Of a DNA stretch of 64,000 nucleotides, positions 1 to 8,252 are shown piece by piece. Made by a program: the position numbers and the translations under genes. Position 1 is the stretch's first letter, and every line of letters starts with the position of its first letter. The notes under the pieces are model-generated. The model saw only the letters and a program-made list of their open reading frames with translations. It made no database searches and was not told where the DNA came from. Origin of the DNA: Lysinibacillus fusiformis (lineage in GTDB: Bacteria; Bacillota; Bacilli; Bacillales_A; Planococcaceae); NCBI RefSeq assembly GCF_016925635.1, contig NZ_CP070490.1, positions 3,850,001 through 3,914,000 on the forward strand. Direction: 5' to 3'.

Positions 1-2
1 AA

Positions 3-173
3 CAAGGCGTGGCACAGGCTTTAATGGAACAATGCTACACCTATTGTCAACAGGAGGAGGCTCGTTACATGTTGCTCGAAACCGCCACCGATAATGTCCA
101 AGCACAGAAACTCTATGAAAAAATGGGCATGACGATTGATGAAAAGGTTTATTATTATAGTATTTATTGGTGA
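3..173 (+). CDS. GNAT family N-acetyltransferase, C-terminal fragment (cut by window edge)
   Basis: The open frame enters from the left edge and gives 56 residues before TGA. The fragment contains a typical GNAT ending: an alanine/glutamine helix, then LLETATDNVQAQKLYEKMGM and a closing beta strand ending YYYSIYW. The N-A-x-x-LYEKMGF-type motif is the GNAT motif B region that follows the acetyl-CoA site. The substrate cannot be told because the N-terminal two thirds are outside the window. Acetyl-CoA-dependent transfer to an amine is the family reaction. No terminator is seen right after it; a 21-bp repeat array starts about 45 bases downstream. Confidence 0.8.
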   Translation, partial: QGVAQALMEQCYTYCQQEEARYMLLETATDNVQAQKLYEKMGMTIDEKVYYYSIYW

Positions 174-219
174 ATTTTTTCTATGTGGTGGGTGGGGAGC
201 TACTGATAAAGTGTCTGAG

Positions 220-1025
220 GTGCTTACATTCGAGGGGTAACCGCTCCTAAATGAGTAGAGAGTGATCCATCTGAAGGGGTAACCGCTCGTAAATGAGTAG
301 AAAGTGATCCATCTGAGGAGGAGCCCGCTCCTAAATGAGTAGAAAGTGATCCATCTGAAGGGGTAACCGCTCGTAAATGAGTAGAAAGTGATCCATCTGA
401 GGAAGAGCCCGCTCCTAAATGAGGAGAAAGCGCTCCAACTGAGGAGGAGCCCGCTCAAAAATGAGGAGAAAGTGATCCAACTGAAGGAGACCCTGCTCAT
501 AAATGAGATGAAAGCGCTCCACCAAGTGAAGACCCCGCTCCAAAATGAAATCAAAGTGCTCCAACTGGAGAAGAATCCGCTCATAAAAAGGGTAAAAGCG
601 CTCCAACTGAAGGAGTCTCCGCTCATAAGCTAGGCAAAAGCGCTCCATCTGAGGAAGAGCCCGCTCCTAAATGAGGAGAAAGCGCTCCAACTGAGGAGGA
701 GCCCGCTCAAAAATGAGGAGAAAGTGATCCAACTGAAGGAGACCCTGCTCATAAATGAGATGAAAGCGCTCCACCAAGTGAAGAACCCGCTCCAAAATGA
801 AACCAAAGTGCTCCAACTGGAGAAGAATCCGCTCATAAAAAGGGTAAAAGCGCTCAAACTAAAGGAGTCTCCGCTCATAAGCTAGGCAAAAGCGCTCCAA
901 CTGAGGGAGACGCCGCTCCTAAATGAGGCAAAAGTGCTCAAACAGAAGGAAACCCCGCTCATAAAAGGAACGAAAGCGCTCAAACCAAGTTGAATTCGCT
1001 CCACCAAGTGTAGAACCCGATCAAT
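220..1025. repeat. Tandem array 1: strict 21-bp units in a 42-bp repeat with a 252-bp internal duplication
   Basis: Units begin with GCTCC or GATCC, which recur every 21 bases (for example at 243, 264 and 285), followed by purine-rich sequence such as AAATGAGGAGAAAG. Two 21-mers alternate to make a 42-bp repeat. A block of six such repeats (about 391-642) is present again at about 643-894, 252 bases on, with few changes. Because 21 is a multiple of three and units rarely contain stops, long open frames appear on both strands. They have no ribosome binding sites and look like artefacts. The array fills the space between a rightward gene end and a leftward gene end. Its role is unknown. Confidence 0.93.
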
Positions 1026-1047
1026 TAACCCTTCAAAAATAAACACT

Positions 1048-1082
1048 AGCCCCCGCCATTGTCACTATAAATGGTGGGGGCT
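1048..1082. terminator. Bidirectional rho-independent terminator
   Basis: A 13-bp stem, AGCCCCCGCCATT against AATGGTGGGGGCT with one G-T type pair, encloses a short loop. T-rich sequence follows on both strands, so it can end the leftward methyltransferase transcript and any transcript coming through the repeat array. Confidence 0.85.
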
Positions 1083-1088
1083 TTGTGT

Positions 1089-1781
1089 TTAGGCGTGGCT
1101 CATCCATCCTGCGAAGAGGCCTGAGGAGAAAAAGCGGGTAATGTTTTGGAAGCCAGCTTCACTTAAAAGCTGTTGGATTTCTTGATCAGATAAGAAAGAA
1201 ATATTCATGATGACTTTGCCCATGTTTTCTACCTTTTCTTTTGTGTAGCCAGCATCTAAAAAGTAGCTTTGCCATATACTGATGCGATCTTGTAGCTCGT
1301 CACTTTCTCGTTCTCCGTAGGCACAGGCGAGGACAAAAGGCTTTCCGGGTTTTAATTGCTTGCGAATGTTTTGTAGTAGACGGCGTTTCTCCTGTCGATC
1401 TTCAATAAAATGAAGAACGAGGATACAGCTTGCCGCATCGAATTTCGGTGTCGTTTGTGGCAAATGCTCAATCGTTCCTTGTAGTAACTGAACACGACTT
1501 TCAATACCGAGTTGTACGGCTTTATGTTGAGCGATTTGGAGCATTTCCACAGCAGGATCAACCCCGGTGAACGTCCATTTAGGGTTTGTTGGTCCCCATG
1601 CAGAAAGTTCATTGCCCCCGCCCGCTCCTACTACAAGTAAGGATGCTTCTTGTTCCCCTAAATGCATACGGAAATAGGCTTGTGTCATGGTAAATAATGT
1701 GTCATAGGCAGGCACGGAAATCCGCGTGCTTTGCTCATAAGTTCGTGCCTTTTCTAATAAATGTGTAGATAATGTCCCCAT
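1089..1781 (-). CDS. Class I SAM-dependent methyltransferase
   Basis: A 230-residue soluble protein. The glycine-rich SAM-binding motif I, LLVVGAGGGNELSAW, lies near residue 50. It is followed by an acidic motif (FTGVDPAVEM) that would hold the ribose, and by a motif IV-like FDAASCILVLHF. It therefore has a complete Rossmann-type methyltransferase core of the small-molecule type (Methyltransf_11/25-like). The substrate is not identifiable. A GGAGG ribosome binding site sits 9 bases before the ATG. It appears monocistronic, ending at a strong bidirectional hairpin. General function is sure; specificity is not. Confidence 0.85.
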   Translation of the reverse strand: MGTLSTHLLEKARTYEQSTRISVPAYDTLFTMTQAYFRMHLGEQEASLLVVGAGGGNELSAWGPTNPKWTFTGVDPAVEMLQIAQHKAVQLGIESRVQLLQGTIEHLPQTTPKFDAASCILVLHFIEDRQEKRRLLQNIRKQLKPGKPFVLACAYGERESDELQDRISIWQSYFLDAGYTKEKVENMGKVIMNISFLSDQEIQQLLSEAGFQNITRFFSSGLFAGWMSHA

Positions 1782-2012
1782 TGTGATAGCCTCCAGTGTT
1801 TTATCGTCTCTATTACAGACCTTTAATGTCTGTAATAGAGTATAAATGAAAATAACTGAAAAGACAAAGAAGAAGGCTGTAGCCAGCGCATTTCGTTGTA
1901 AAGCATTAAAAAATTAATAATAAAGATAAATAATTTAACGATTATCATTAAATAACTGTTGAAAAAAATGGTGCTTTCTTCTATGCTTGTAGTAAACAGG
2001 AGGGGAAATAGA

Positions 2013-2615
2013 ATGATGAATAGTTTAATCAGTGCCGTTTTGCAAGTGATATTATTTTCAGTGATTCCGTTTATTTGGTGGCTTTGCACAGCGAGAAAAA
2101 AACAGCCCTTTTTAACGTGGATAGGCTTGCAAAAGCCCATTATTGTGCATAAGGGAAGGTATGCCATGTTCTTTGTACTTTCCATTGTTGTGCTTGTAGT
2201 ACCGAGCTTTGCGCTAATCTTTTTCTATATTGATCGCTCCTTACTAGCGGCGAATCAATTTGCGGGCCTTGGTGTGGCAGCGATCATTCCAGCACTTTTC
2301 TACGCCATTATTCAAACAGGTTTAGCAGAGGAACTATTGTTTCGCGGCTTTTTATTGAAGAGGTTGGCGAAATTTTTTGGCTTTCAAGTAGGTAATCTCG
2401 TGCAAAGTATTGTTTTTGGCTGTGTTCATGGGGCCATGCTATGGTCGCTGCTTTCGCTTCACGTGATCTTGTTAGTCGTGCTTACTACAGCGCTTGCTGG
2501 CTATTTGATGGGGTGGATGAATGAACGAGTTGCAGGGGGTTCCATTGTCACTAGCTGGTGTATCCATAGTATTGTGAATTTCATAGCAGCGTGCATGTAT
2601 ATGTTTCAATTTTGA
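2013..2615 (+). CDS. CPBP family intramembrane metalloprotease
   Basis: A 200-residue multi-pass membrane protein. The CPBP (Abi/Rce1-like) signatures are present: EELLFRGFLL with the EExxxR motif, then FGCVHG, then SWCIHSIVNF with the second histidine. These form the metal-binding active site inside the membrane. I chose ATG 2013 because AGGAGGGG lies 7 bases upstream; an in-frame upstream extension lacks a site. Relatives process prenylated or short peptides or take part in bacteriocin self-protection, but no such peptide gene is adjacent. A weak half-match to a Fur box (GATTATCATTA near 1942) lies upstream and I do not rely on it. Confidence 0.85.
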   Translation: MMNSLISAVLQVILFSVIPFIWWLCTARKKQPFLTWIGLQKPIIVHKGRYAMFFVLSIVVLVVPSFALIFFYIDRSLLAANQFAGLGVAAIIPALFYAIIQTGLAEELLFRGFLLKRLAKFFGFQVGNLVQSIVFGCVHGAMLWSLLSLHVILLVVLTTALAGYLMGWMNERVAGGSIVTSWCIHSIVNFIAACMYMFQF

Positions 2616-2687
2616 CTTATTTGCATTTCTTTGCTGTCACTTGCATAATAGGGCAGAGAAGATTTTTTCGTGAAGGGACGTGCAAGC

Positions 2688-2873
2688 ATGACAGAGTGGC
2701 CTAAGGGAGTAGCAAAACCAGCAATTCGCGCATTACATGCAGTGGGCTATACAGAATTGAAGCAGCTAGAAAAAGTGGAGCTTTCTACATTAGCTCATCT
2801 TCATGGAATGGGGCCAAAAGCTTTAGCAGCGATTGAGGCGGCACTGAAGGAAAGTAGGGAACCTCGTGAATAA
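2688..2873 (+). CDS. Small helix-hairpin-helix protein (RNA polymerase alpha C-terminal-like)
   Basis: A 61-residue protein. The sequence KPAIRALHAVGYTELKQLEK, followed by LAHLHGMGPKALAAIEAAL, reads as two helix-hairpin-helix motifs of the kind in the alpha C-terminal domain and other small DNA-binding proteins. The start at ATG 2688 has AAGGGA 9 bases upstream; a GTG at 2670 in frame is less likely. The stop overlaps the start of the next small gene by 8 bases, so it leads a three-gene operon (2688-3674). DNA binding is inferred from the motif only; no partner is indicated. Confidence 0.7.
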   Translation: MTEWPKGVAKPAIRALHAVGYTELKQLEKVELSTLAHLHGMGPKALAAIEAALKESREPRE

Positions 2874-3033
2874 GCTGACATTATTTTTACTGGCAATGGT
2901 TGTCTATTATATCCTCGTTGTAGTCGTTATTAGCAAGCTGTTTATTATTCCCATTATGAAAGTGATGGCGCTGATCTTTTTTATAGGGGCAGGTTATATT
3001 TTTTCTCGTAAAATGCGTAGAAAATTACAGTAG
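2866..3033 (+). CDS. Small two-helix membrane protein
   Basis: A 55-residue protein starting at GTG 2866, overlapping the preceding gene by 8 bases, which suggests translational coupling. Two hydrophobic segments cover most of its length (roughly residues 4-24 and 28-45), followed by a basic tail, SRKMRRKLQ. I do not recognise a family. Support comes from the tight overlap, the uninterrupted frame, and the AGGAGGT ribosome binding site of the next gene beginning directly after its stop. Confidence 0.6.
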   Translation: MNKLTLFLLAMVVYYILVVVVISKLFIIPIMKVMALIFFIGAGYIFSRKMRRKLQ

Positions 3034-3041
3034 GAGGTAAT

Positions 3042-3674
3042 ATGAAAATTGTTAAATTAACATTCTTTTATTTAGCTATTATTTTATTGGCACTGACGCT
3101 GTCCTTAGCGGGTGTTCGTCTATCCATTTCACTCGGGATATTTGCATTGATTGCGATTGGGATGATTTATCGCCATATACATATTTTATATCGCACAAAC
3201 AATATGGAGCAGGTGGATCAATGGGTGAAAAATCATCGAAAAGAGCCTATATTTGCTGCTCTCTATGCATCAGCTTACGGGACAAAAGAGGAACAGATTC
3301 AGGCAATCGATGTCATCATTCATCACTACAAGCAACCAGCTATCAAGTACAATTATCTCTTTATTAAGGCGATTATGGAGGAGAATCTTGGTGCTGCTAA
3401 AGTAGCTGCAAGACAAATTGAAAAGGAGCCTTTAACTAGCTATGCACGATGCTATATTGCTGCGCTTGAAGGTCGATCCGCCGATATGAGAAGTGATAAA
3501 CTAACACAGCCGTGGATGCAACCTGCAATCGAAGCGGTCCATGCCTGTACAATAAAGGATCAAGCAAAGTTCCGCCAATTCGCAGATGCCAGCATCCAAC
3601 AAGCACGTGGCATACAGAAGTACGGTTTAATACATAATTTTAAGCAAATGGAAGATGAATTGGTAAAGGTATAA
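3042..3674 (+). CDS. Membrane-anchored protein of unknown function with helical repeat-like domain
   Basis: A 210-residue protein. Two hydrophobic segments within about the first 45 residues anchor it in the membrane. The rest is helical and alanine-rich, with short paired helices (EPIFAALYASAYGTKEEQIQ, then RQIEKEPLTSYARCYIAAL) that resemble TPR-like hairpins, though no repeat is clear. It is the last gene of the operon starting at 2688, with AGGAGGT 5 bases before its ATG and a hairpin after its stop. I do not recognise a named family. The combination with a DNA-binding-like protein and a tiny membrane protein gives no clear role. Confidence 0.6.
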   Translation: MKIVKLTFFYLAIILLALTLSLAGVRLSISLGIFALIAIGMIYRHIHILYRTNNMEQVDQWVKNHRKEPIFAALYASAYGTKEEQIQAIDVIIHHYKQPAIKYNYLFIKAIMEENLGAAKVAARQIEKEPLTSYARCYIAALEGRSADMRSDKLTQPWMQPAIEAVHACTIKDQAKFRQFADASIQQARGIQKYGLIHNFKQMEDELVKV

Positions 3675-3680
3675 TCGAAG

Positions 3681-3708
3681 GGCTACTTGATAACAGTATC
3701 AGGTAGCC
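3681..3708 (+). terminator. Rho-independent terminator of the 2688-3674 operon
   Basis: The stem GGCTACTTGATA pairs with TATCAGGTAGCC (one G-U pair) around a four-base loop, followed by GATTTTGTG. Confidence 0.75.
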
Positions 3709-3762
3709 TGATTTTGTGTCAGAAACCATAAATTATAAATTAATTCGATGAGGTGAAAATGT

Positions 3763-4749
3763 TTGTCTAAAATGGATCATATGATGCAGATTTTATGGAT
3801 GTTGAATTCAGGTAGGAAAATTACTGCGAAAGAAATTGCTGAAAAATTAGAGATTAATATCAGATCCGTTTACCGCTATATTAACTCCCTTTCTGCCAGT
3901 GGTGTCCCAATTATAGCTGAAACCGGTCATCATGGAGGATATACCCTGTTGAATAATTTTATTAAAAGTCCTCTTATTTTTGATGTTGACGAGAAAGCGG
4001 CATTACTTCATGCTTCTATTTTTGCAAAAGAAGCTGGTTATTTTTTAGATGAGGCATTAAACAGTGCAACAGCAAAGCTTACAATGTATTCAAATCAAGA
4101 GCAAGAAAAAATGATTCAACAGCATTTACAAGGTTTCGAGATAATCGGACCTGTTGAATCCTCATTGGAGCCACTATTAAAAAAATTAGAAGAGAGTATA
4201 GTAAAGGAAACATCTATAGAAATGGAATACCATACTAATAATGAAGAGCAAGCTAAGTCTAGGGTGATTAATCCATATGGTTTGGTTTATTGGAATCAAA
4301 ACTGGTATGTCGTTGCATTTTGTCATGTAAGAAATGAAATCCGTACTTTTAAAGTAGGCCGAATTAGCAGTCTGCATCAAACAGTCATTCCCTTCCAACG
4401 ACCACAATCTTTCTCTGCCAGTGATTTTTTTATGAAAAGCCTTTTTCCCCAAGTCGAAGATAAACAGAACCTTGTGCCCTTCATCATTTGTGGAAAGACA
4501 AGTGCTGTGGATGCGATCAGTCAGGATTGGTTTTTAAAGTATCACCTCAAAGAACGCACCAATAAGAACGCAATATTTTTATTAGATGAAGAAGCATTAC
4601 ATACATATGTACCTTATTTACTTTTTCCCTATGGAAAAGCAATCCAAGTAGTAGAACCCATAAGTCTAAAGCAAAAAATAATTGATGTTCTATATGAGCT
4701 CATACATTTTTATGAAAATGAAAACTTTACTGACGGAGAATGTCAGTAA
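3763..4749 (+). CDS. YafY-type transcriptional regulator (HTH_11 plus WYL domain)
   Basis: A 328-residue regulator. The N-terminal winged helix (ITAKEIAEKLEINIRSVYRY, about residues 20-40) is followed by the GGY wing turn. A WYL domain sits in the middle, with the conserved run NPYGLVYWNQNWYVVAFC and the basic RTFKVGRI that binds effector or nucleic acid in this family. A TTG start at 3763 has GAGGTG 7 bases upstream; ATG 3772 is the alternative. The DJ-1/PfpI-like gene follows after 45 bases on the same strand, and regulators of this type often sit beside such genes, so it is a likely controller of it. Its own terminator lies partly inside its last codons. Confidence 0.85.
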   Translation: MSKMDHMMQILWMLNSGRKITAKEIAEKLEINIRSVYRYINSLSASGVPIIAETGHHGGYTLLNNFIKSPLIFDVDEKAALLHASIFAKEAGYFLDEALNSATAKLTMYSNQEQEKMIQQHLQGFEIIGPVESSLEPLLKKLEESIVKETSIEMEYHTNNEEQAKSRVINPYGLVYWNQNWYVVAFCHVRNEIRTFKVGRISSLHQTVIPFQRPQSFSASDFFMKSLFPQVEDKQNLVPFIICGKTSAVDAISQDWFLKYHLKERTNKNAIFLLDEEALHTYVPYLLFPYGKAIQVVEPISLKQKIIDVLYELIHFYENENFTDGECQ

Positions 4750-4754
4750 AGTTT
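4722..4754 (+). terminator. Terminator overlapping the end of the YafY-type coding region
   Basis: A perfect 13-bp stem, AAACTTTACTGAC with GTCAGTAAAGTTT, around a 7-base loop and followed by T residues. The 5' arm and loop encode the last residues of the regulator and the stop codon falls in the 3' arm, so the end of the protein and the terminator are constrained together. Confidence 0.9.
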
Positions 4755-4794
4755 TTTTATACTAAGGATAGTTTCATTTAAAGGAGTGTTTATT

Positions 4795-5424
4795 ATGCAG
4801 ACAAGAAAAGTATATCTTTATGTATTTGATACGATGGCAGATTGGGAGATAGGGTATTTAATGGCCGAATTAAATACAGGTAGATATTTTAAAAAGGGGT
4901 TAGAGCCTTTAGAGGTGATGACTGTAGGGATTGATAGAAGTCCTGTTACGACAATGGGCGGCATCACCATACTTCCGACGATGGCCGTTGCTGAATGTCA
5001 CTTGAATAGCATGGATGTCTTGATTCTTCCTGGAGGCAACACATGGCTAGAGTCTATTCATGAGCCTGTATTGAATAAAGTCTCAAAAGCGTTGAACGAA
5101 AATGTTTTCGTAGCTGCAATTTGTGGTGCAACGTTTGGTCTCGCAAAGGTTGGTTTGCTTGATACAAGACAACATACGAGCAACGATCTCGAATACTTGA
5201 AGATGCTTTGTCCACATTATATTGGGGATGAACATTTTAAACAGAAGCCAGCCGTAACTGAAAGGAATTTAGTAACGGCATCAGGCATTGCACCGTTGGG
5301 ATTTGCCTACCATGTTTTGAGGCTACTCGATGTTTTTACACCAGAAACATTACATGCTTGGTATAAGCTTTATGAGACGCAGGAGAAAAAATATTTTTAT
5401 GAATTAATGACATCTATTGAATAA
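4795..5424 (+). CDS. DJ-1/PfpI family protein (type 1 glutamine amidotransferase-like)
   Basis: A 209-residue protein with the DJ-1/PfpI flavodoxin-like fold. The nucleophile elbow AAICGATFGLA places the reactive cysteine at residue 110. LILPGGNTW before it matches the family glycine loop, and ASGIAPLGFAYHVL follows. The start at ATG 4795 is supported by AAAGGAGTG upstream. Relatives range from proteases and glyoxalases to stress chaperones, so the reaction is not assigned. Placement directly after a WYL regulator suggests an inducible stress or detoxification role (inference). Confidence 0.82.
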   Translation: MQTRKVYLYVFDTMADWEIGYLMAELNTGRYFKKGLEPLEVMTVGIDRSPVTTMGGITILPTMAVAECHLNSMDVLILPGGNTWLESIHEPVLNKVSKALNENVFVAAICGATFGLAKVGLLDTRQHTSNDLEYLKMLCPHYIGDEHFKQKPAVTERNLVTASGIAPLGFAYHVLRLLDVFTPETLHAWYKLYETQEKKYFYELMTSIE

Positions 5425-5439
5425 TAATTAGTCTAAGAA

Positions 5440-5466
5440 GAGCATGTTCATTGTTAAAACATGCTC
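5440..5466 (+). terminator. Rho-independent terminator after the DJ-1/PfpI-like gene
   Basis: GAGCATGTT pairs with AACATGCTC, followed by seven T residues. The same GAGCATGTTTT stem appears in the terminators at 11561 and 61849. Confidence 0.88.
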
Positions 5467-5478
5467 TCTTTTTTTACA

Positions 5479-5976
5479 TTAACTTTTTTTAGCCAACAAA
5501 ATGCCTCGCACAATCCCCATCATGAAGATGCCACATAACAGCAACAGAAATAGGTAAGCCTGCCATTGCTGTAAAATACGTTCACGTCCTAGAGCTACCG
5601 TAAGATCATTGAACAGGGAGTAGGTGAAATACAATAGAATACTATTTTTGATGAGACAAAAGGTAAGGATGCCATTTTGTCGTTGTCTATGGGACAGTGG
5701 GGCTTTATTTTTGCGCATCACAGGATAAGCGGCTTTTATCTCTAAATAGTGTAAAAGTAAAAAGAGCATGAGTGCGACAAAGGGTAAATAAAAAATAGCG
5801 ATTTTTGGTCCGAACTGGGCTTGGTCACTCGTGAAGCTTTGTAAGACAGGAATCGTGGCAGGGAGCTTGCCATATTGAATGAGTGTTGCTGTAATACCAG
5901 CTAGAAAAATAGTAGACACGATAACAGTTAGCTGGTGACAAAAGCGTGGTGTGGGTGTTTTTTGTTGTATATGCAT
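5479..5976 (-). CDS. Four-helix membrane protein, DUF1648-like
   Basis: A 165-residue protein with four hydrophobic segments. Residues around 30-50 read YGKLPATIPVLQSF, which resembles the loop of DUF1648/SdpI-type membrane proteins (LPxxIPxHFN), though the usual histidine is absent. In that family the domain is found in immunity proteins and in sensors of peptide stress. No toxin gene lies nearby. It sits between a terminator and the divergent TauE-like transporter and appears monocistronic. The family call is tentative. Confidence 0.55.
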   Translation of the reverse strand: MHIQQKTPTPRFCHQLTVIVSTIFLAGITATLIQYGKLPATIPVLQSFTSDQAQFGPKIAIFYLPFVALMLFLLLHYLEIKAAYPVMRKNKAPLSHRQRQNGILTFCLIKNSILLYFTYSLFNDLTVALGRERILQQWQAYLFLLLLCGIFMMGIVRGILLAKKS

Positions 5977-6069
5977 CCTTGCTCCTCATTTCCATCATCA
6001 TTGATAATAACAATCTGTTATACTGTATCATAGAATGATTGCTTTTTGTGTTAGAGAAAGAAGGATATT

Positions 6070-6810
6070 ATGGAATACTTGTTGTTTTTACTAATTGGCA
6101 TCATAGGGAATGTCATTGGCACGTTAGTTGGGGGCGGTGGTTTAATTACCTTGCCAACGATGATGCTTATGGGTGTACCCGTCCATTCGGCTATTGGCGC
6201 GAATAAAGTGTCCAATATGGTAAGTGCTTTTTCAAGCTTTTATACGATTTATCAACGTAAGGAATTAGCCTGGACCGAAATGCGTTCGGTGTTACTTGTC
6301 TCTTTGATTGGTGGTACATTGGGGGGACTTTTCGCTTCATTCATGAGCAGTCAAACATTGACGTTCATTGCGATTATTTTACTTGGCTTTGCGCTTGTCA
6401 TGTCCTTTATGGGTGGGGCTGATTTTGGCGACAAGGAACGCTTTACGATGAATCGAAAAAACGGTCCTATCCTTCTTGGGGTAGGCTTTTATGACGGCAT
6501 GTTTGGCCCTGGCAGTAGTACATTGGCGCTTTATACATATGCACATGAGAAGATTTCCTATATTAAAGCAGTTGGGCTATCACGGGTAGGGGTATTTGCA
6601 ATGTGCTCAGGAGCAGCGATTACCTATATTGCTACAGGGAAAATCGAATGGCCATTAACGCTTATTTTAATGATTGGCTCGACGATTGGTGCACAAATTG
6701 GGCTCGTGCTCGCGAGAAAAGTGAAAGCAAATCAGGTAAAGCTTTTACTGCGTATTGTAACGATTGTGCTGATCATACAGCTTGTTTATGATTTCATCCA
6801 TCAGCTTTAG
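6070..6810 (+). CDS. TSUP family transporter (TauE/SafE-like sulfite/sulfonate exporter)
   Basis: A 246-residue membrane protein with the two-repeat TauE/SafE layout. The N-terminal repeat contains GTLVGGGGLITLPTMMLMGV and the GANKV signature; the second repeat has GFYDGMFGPGSS, the matching glycine-rich loop. About eight hydrophobic segments are visible. The family moves sulfite, sulfoacetate or related organic anions; the substrate here is unknown. The nuclease-family gene follows after 3 bases, so the two are co-transcribed, a pairing with no obvious shared pathway. Confidence 0.85.
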   Translation: MEYLLFLLIGIIGNVIGTLVGGGGLITLPTMMLMGVPVHSAIGANKVSNMVSAFSSFYTIYQRKELAWTEMRSVLLVSLIGGTLGGLFASFMSSQTLTFIAIILLGFALVMSFMGGADFGDKERFTMNRKNGPILLGVGFYDGMFGPGSSTLALYTYAHEKISYIKAVGLSRVGVFAMCSGAAITYIATGKIEWPLTLILMIGSTIGAQIGLVLARKVKANQVKLLLRIVTIVLIIQLVYDFIHQL

Positions 6811-6813
6811 GAG

Positions 6814-7758
6814 GTGATTGTCCTGTTTGAAATTTCACCCTATCCAACCTTTTCGTGGTCGCTCTCGCGTCATAAAACATTGACAAGCTGCGCCCGCAAA
6901 TATGGCTTTGAATATTACTTTTCACATAACGGATGGCTCAGCTACAATGTGGAGCCCTATCATCAACAGGTGTATCGCTTAAAAAAGCTACAATCAATGC
7001 CTATTTTATTTGGGCAAATTGTCCATCGATACATTGAGCAGGCCATTAATGATTATCTACAAACAGGTAAAGCTCCTACTGTAGAGGAGTTGATTCAATT
7101 GGCACGCGGGCAGCTTAATGCAGCCTTTATCGACTCCACTCGTCGTCTTGAATTTTGGAGACAAAAACCGAATAAATACTATATGATGCAGGAAATTTAT
7201 TATCAAGGCACACTTTCTCCTGAGCTTGTGCAAGACTATAAAGAACGTTTACGACTTGTTTTTAGCCATTTTTTGATGAGCGAAACATTCCAGCAAATCA
7301 CCTCACAAAAAGGCTCTCTCCGTATAGGGGAACCAGAGCAATTCCGCTCCATGAAAGTGGATGATGTCCAGGTATTCGTTGTTATGGACTTTCATTATTA
7401 TGATGAACTGAGGGATAAATGGGTTATTGTTGACTGGAAAACGGGCGGGGAGTCTGATGATGACCGTCAGCAATTAGCGCTCTACGCTTACTATGTTCAG
7501 CAGAAATACCGTGTGTCTCTGGCGCAAATCGAGGTATATAATGAATATTTATTAACAGGAAAACGCAAGAAATATAGTTTTACTGACTTCGATATGGAGA
7601 ATATTTTGTATACATTTCAGCGCAGTGTTTTAGAAATGAAAAAGTATCAGGCAGATATTTTCTCCAACGAGCCCGTAGACATCGAGGACTTTGAACAAAC
7701 ACAGGAAAAATGGCATTGTCGAGGCTGTAATTTTAGGGAGTTATGCGCGCCAATGTGA
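6814..7758 (+). CDS. PD-(D/E)XK nuclease superfamily protein (RecB/Cas4-like)
   Basis: A 314-residue protein with the RecB-like nuclease layout. It has an N-terminal FSWSLSRHKTLTSCARKYGF, a GQIVHRYIEQAI helix carrying the histidine, the core VIVDWKTGGE with catalytic Asp and Lys, QLALYAYYV (motif QxxxY), and a C-terminal cysteine cluster, WHCRGCNFRELC. An earlier cysteine (TSCARKYGF) could complete an iron-sulfur or zinc site as in AddB/Cas4. No cas genes are near, so DNA repair or end processing is more likely. The start is uncertain: GTG 6814 lies inside the AGGAGG site, while a CTG at 6823 has ideal spacing. Confidence 0.8.
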   Translation: MIVLFEISPYPTFSWSLSRHKTLTSCARKYGFEYYFSHNGWLSYNVEPYHQQVYRLKKLQSMPILFGQIVHRYIEQAINDYLQTGKAPTVEELIQLARGQLNAAFIDSTRRLEFWRQKPNKYYMMQEIYYQGTLSPELVQDYKERLRLVFSHFLMSETFQQITSQKGSLRIGEPEQFRSMKVDDVQVFVVMDFHYYDELRDKWVIVDWKTGGESDDDRQQLALYAYYVQQKYRVSLAQIEVYNEYLLTGKRKKYSFTDFDMENILYTFQRSVLEMKKYQADIFSNEPVDIEDFEQTQEKWHCRGCNFRELCAPM

Positions 7759-7766
7759 GTGAGAAA

Positions 7767-7803
7767 AAGAAGCGATTGCTAAAATAGCCACTCGCTTCTT
7801 TTT
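7767..7803. terminator. Rho-independent terminator between convergent genes
   Basis: AAGAAGCGA pairs with TCGCTTCTT around a 16-base loop. T residues follow on the + strand and, through the A-rich 5' flank, on the - strand, so it can serve both genes. Confidence 0.75.
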
Positions 7804-7811
7804 AAGTGATT

Positions 7812-8042
7812 TTAGATAAATGAGCTTTGTGCTTTTTTAATAAAATAAAGAAAAATTAATTGCACAAGCGCAACTATTAGAAACATGAGGCCCAAAATAA
7901 CGAATGAGATCAATTTACTTTCAGGTGTTTGTGCAATCCCAGCACCATCAACATTCATTGCCCCAATAAATACGGCAATGCCAGAAAAGATCAATAACCA
8001 TACAATATTTACAGCCCACCAAATTATTTTCATACCCAACAT
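7812..8042 (-). CDS. Small two-helix membrane protein, DUF3923-like
   Basis: A 76-residue protein with two hydrophobic helices. Between them is MNVDGAGIAQTPESKLISF, which matches the pattern of DUF3923 proteins as I remember them (a V-D-A/G-A-G ... QTPE-K loop). The start is placed at ATG 8042 because AGAGG lies 6 bases upstream; an in-frame ATG at 8048 is inside that spacing. Function is unknown. It shares a terminator region with the convergent nuclease gene. Confidence 0.6.
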   Translation of the reverse strand: MLGMKIIWWAVNIVWLLIFSGIAVFIGAMNVDGAGIAQTPESKLISFVILGLMFLIVALVQLIFLYFIKKAQSSFI

Positions 8043-8252
8043 AAACATCCTCTTTCTTCTTGTAGTTCCCTCTTATTGCTTTATTATATCAATTTACCTT
8101 AATTTTGGAAATTTTCTACAGCCTTCAGACGGATTGACGATAAAATTGATGTTTTTCACAGGCTTCATTCCTTCTTCAGGGGATATATGGTAAATTTGGT
8201 ATGTACATATTTTTGTATGTCACCTAGCCATTTTCTAGAAAGGAGGCAGCAT

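Noticed and set aside
21-878. Open frames of up to 201 codons on both strands within array 1
   Set aside because: They arise because the 21-bp unit is a multiple of three and lacks stops. Composition is repetitive and there is no ribosome binding site.
1925-1955. Fur box upstream of the CPBP gene at 2013
   Set aside because: Only one half-site (GATTATCATTA) matches; the other half does not fit the consensus.
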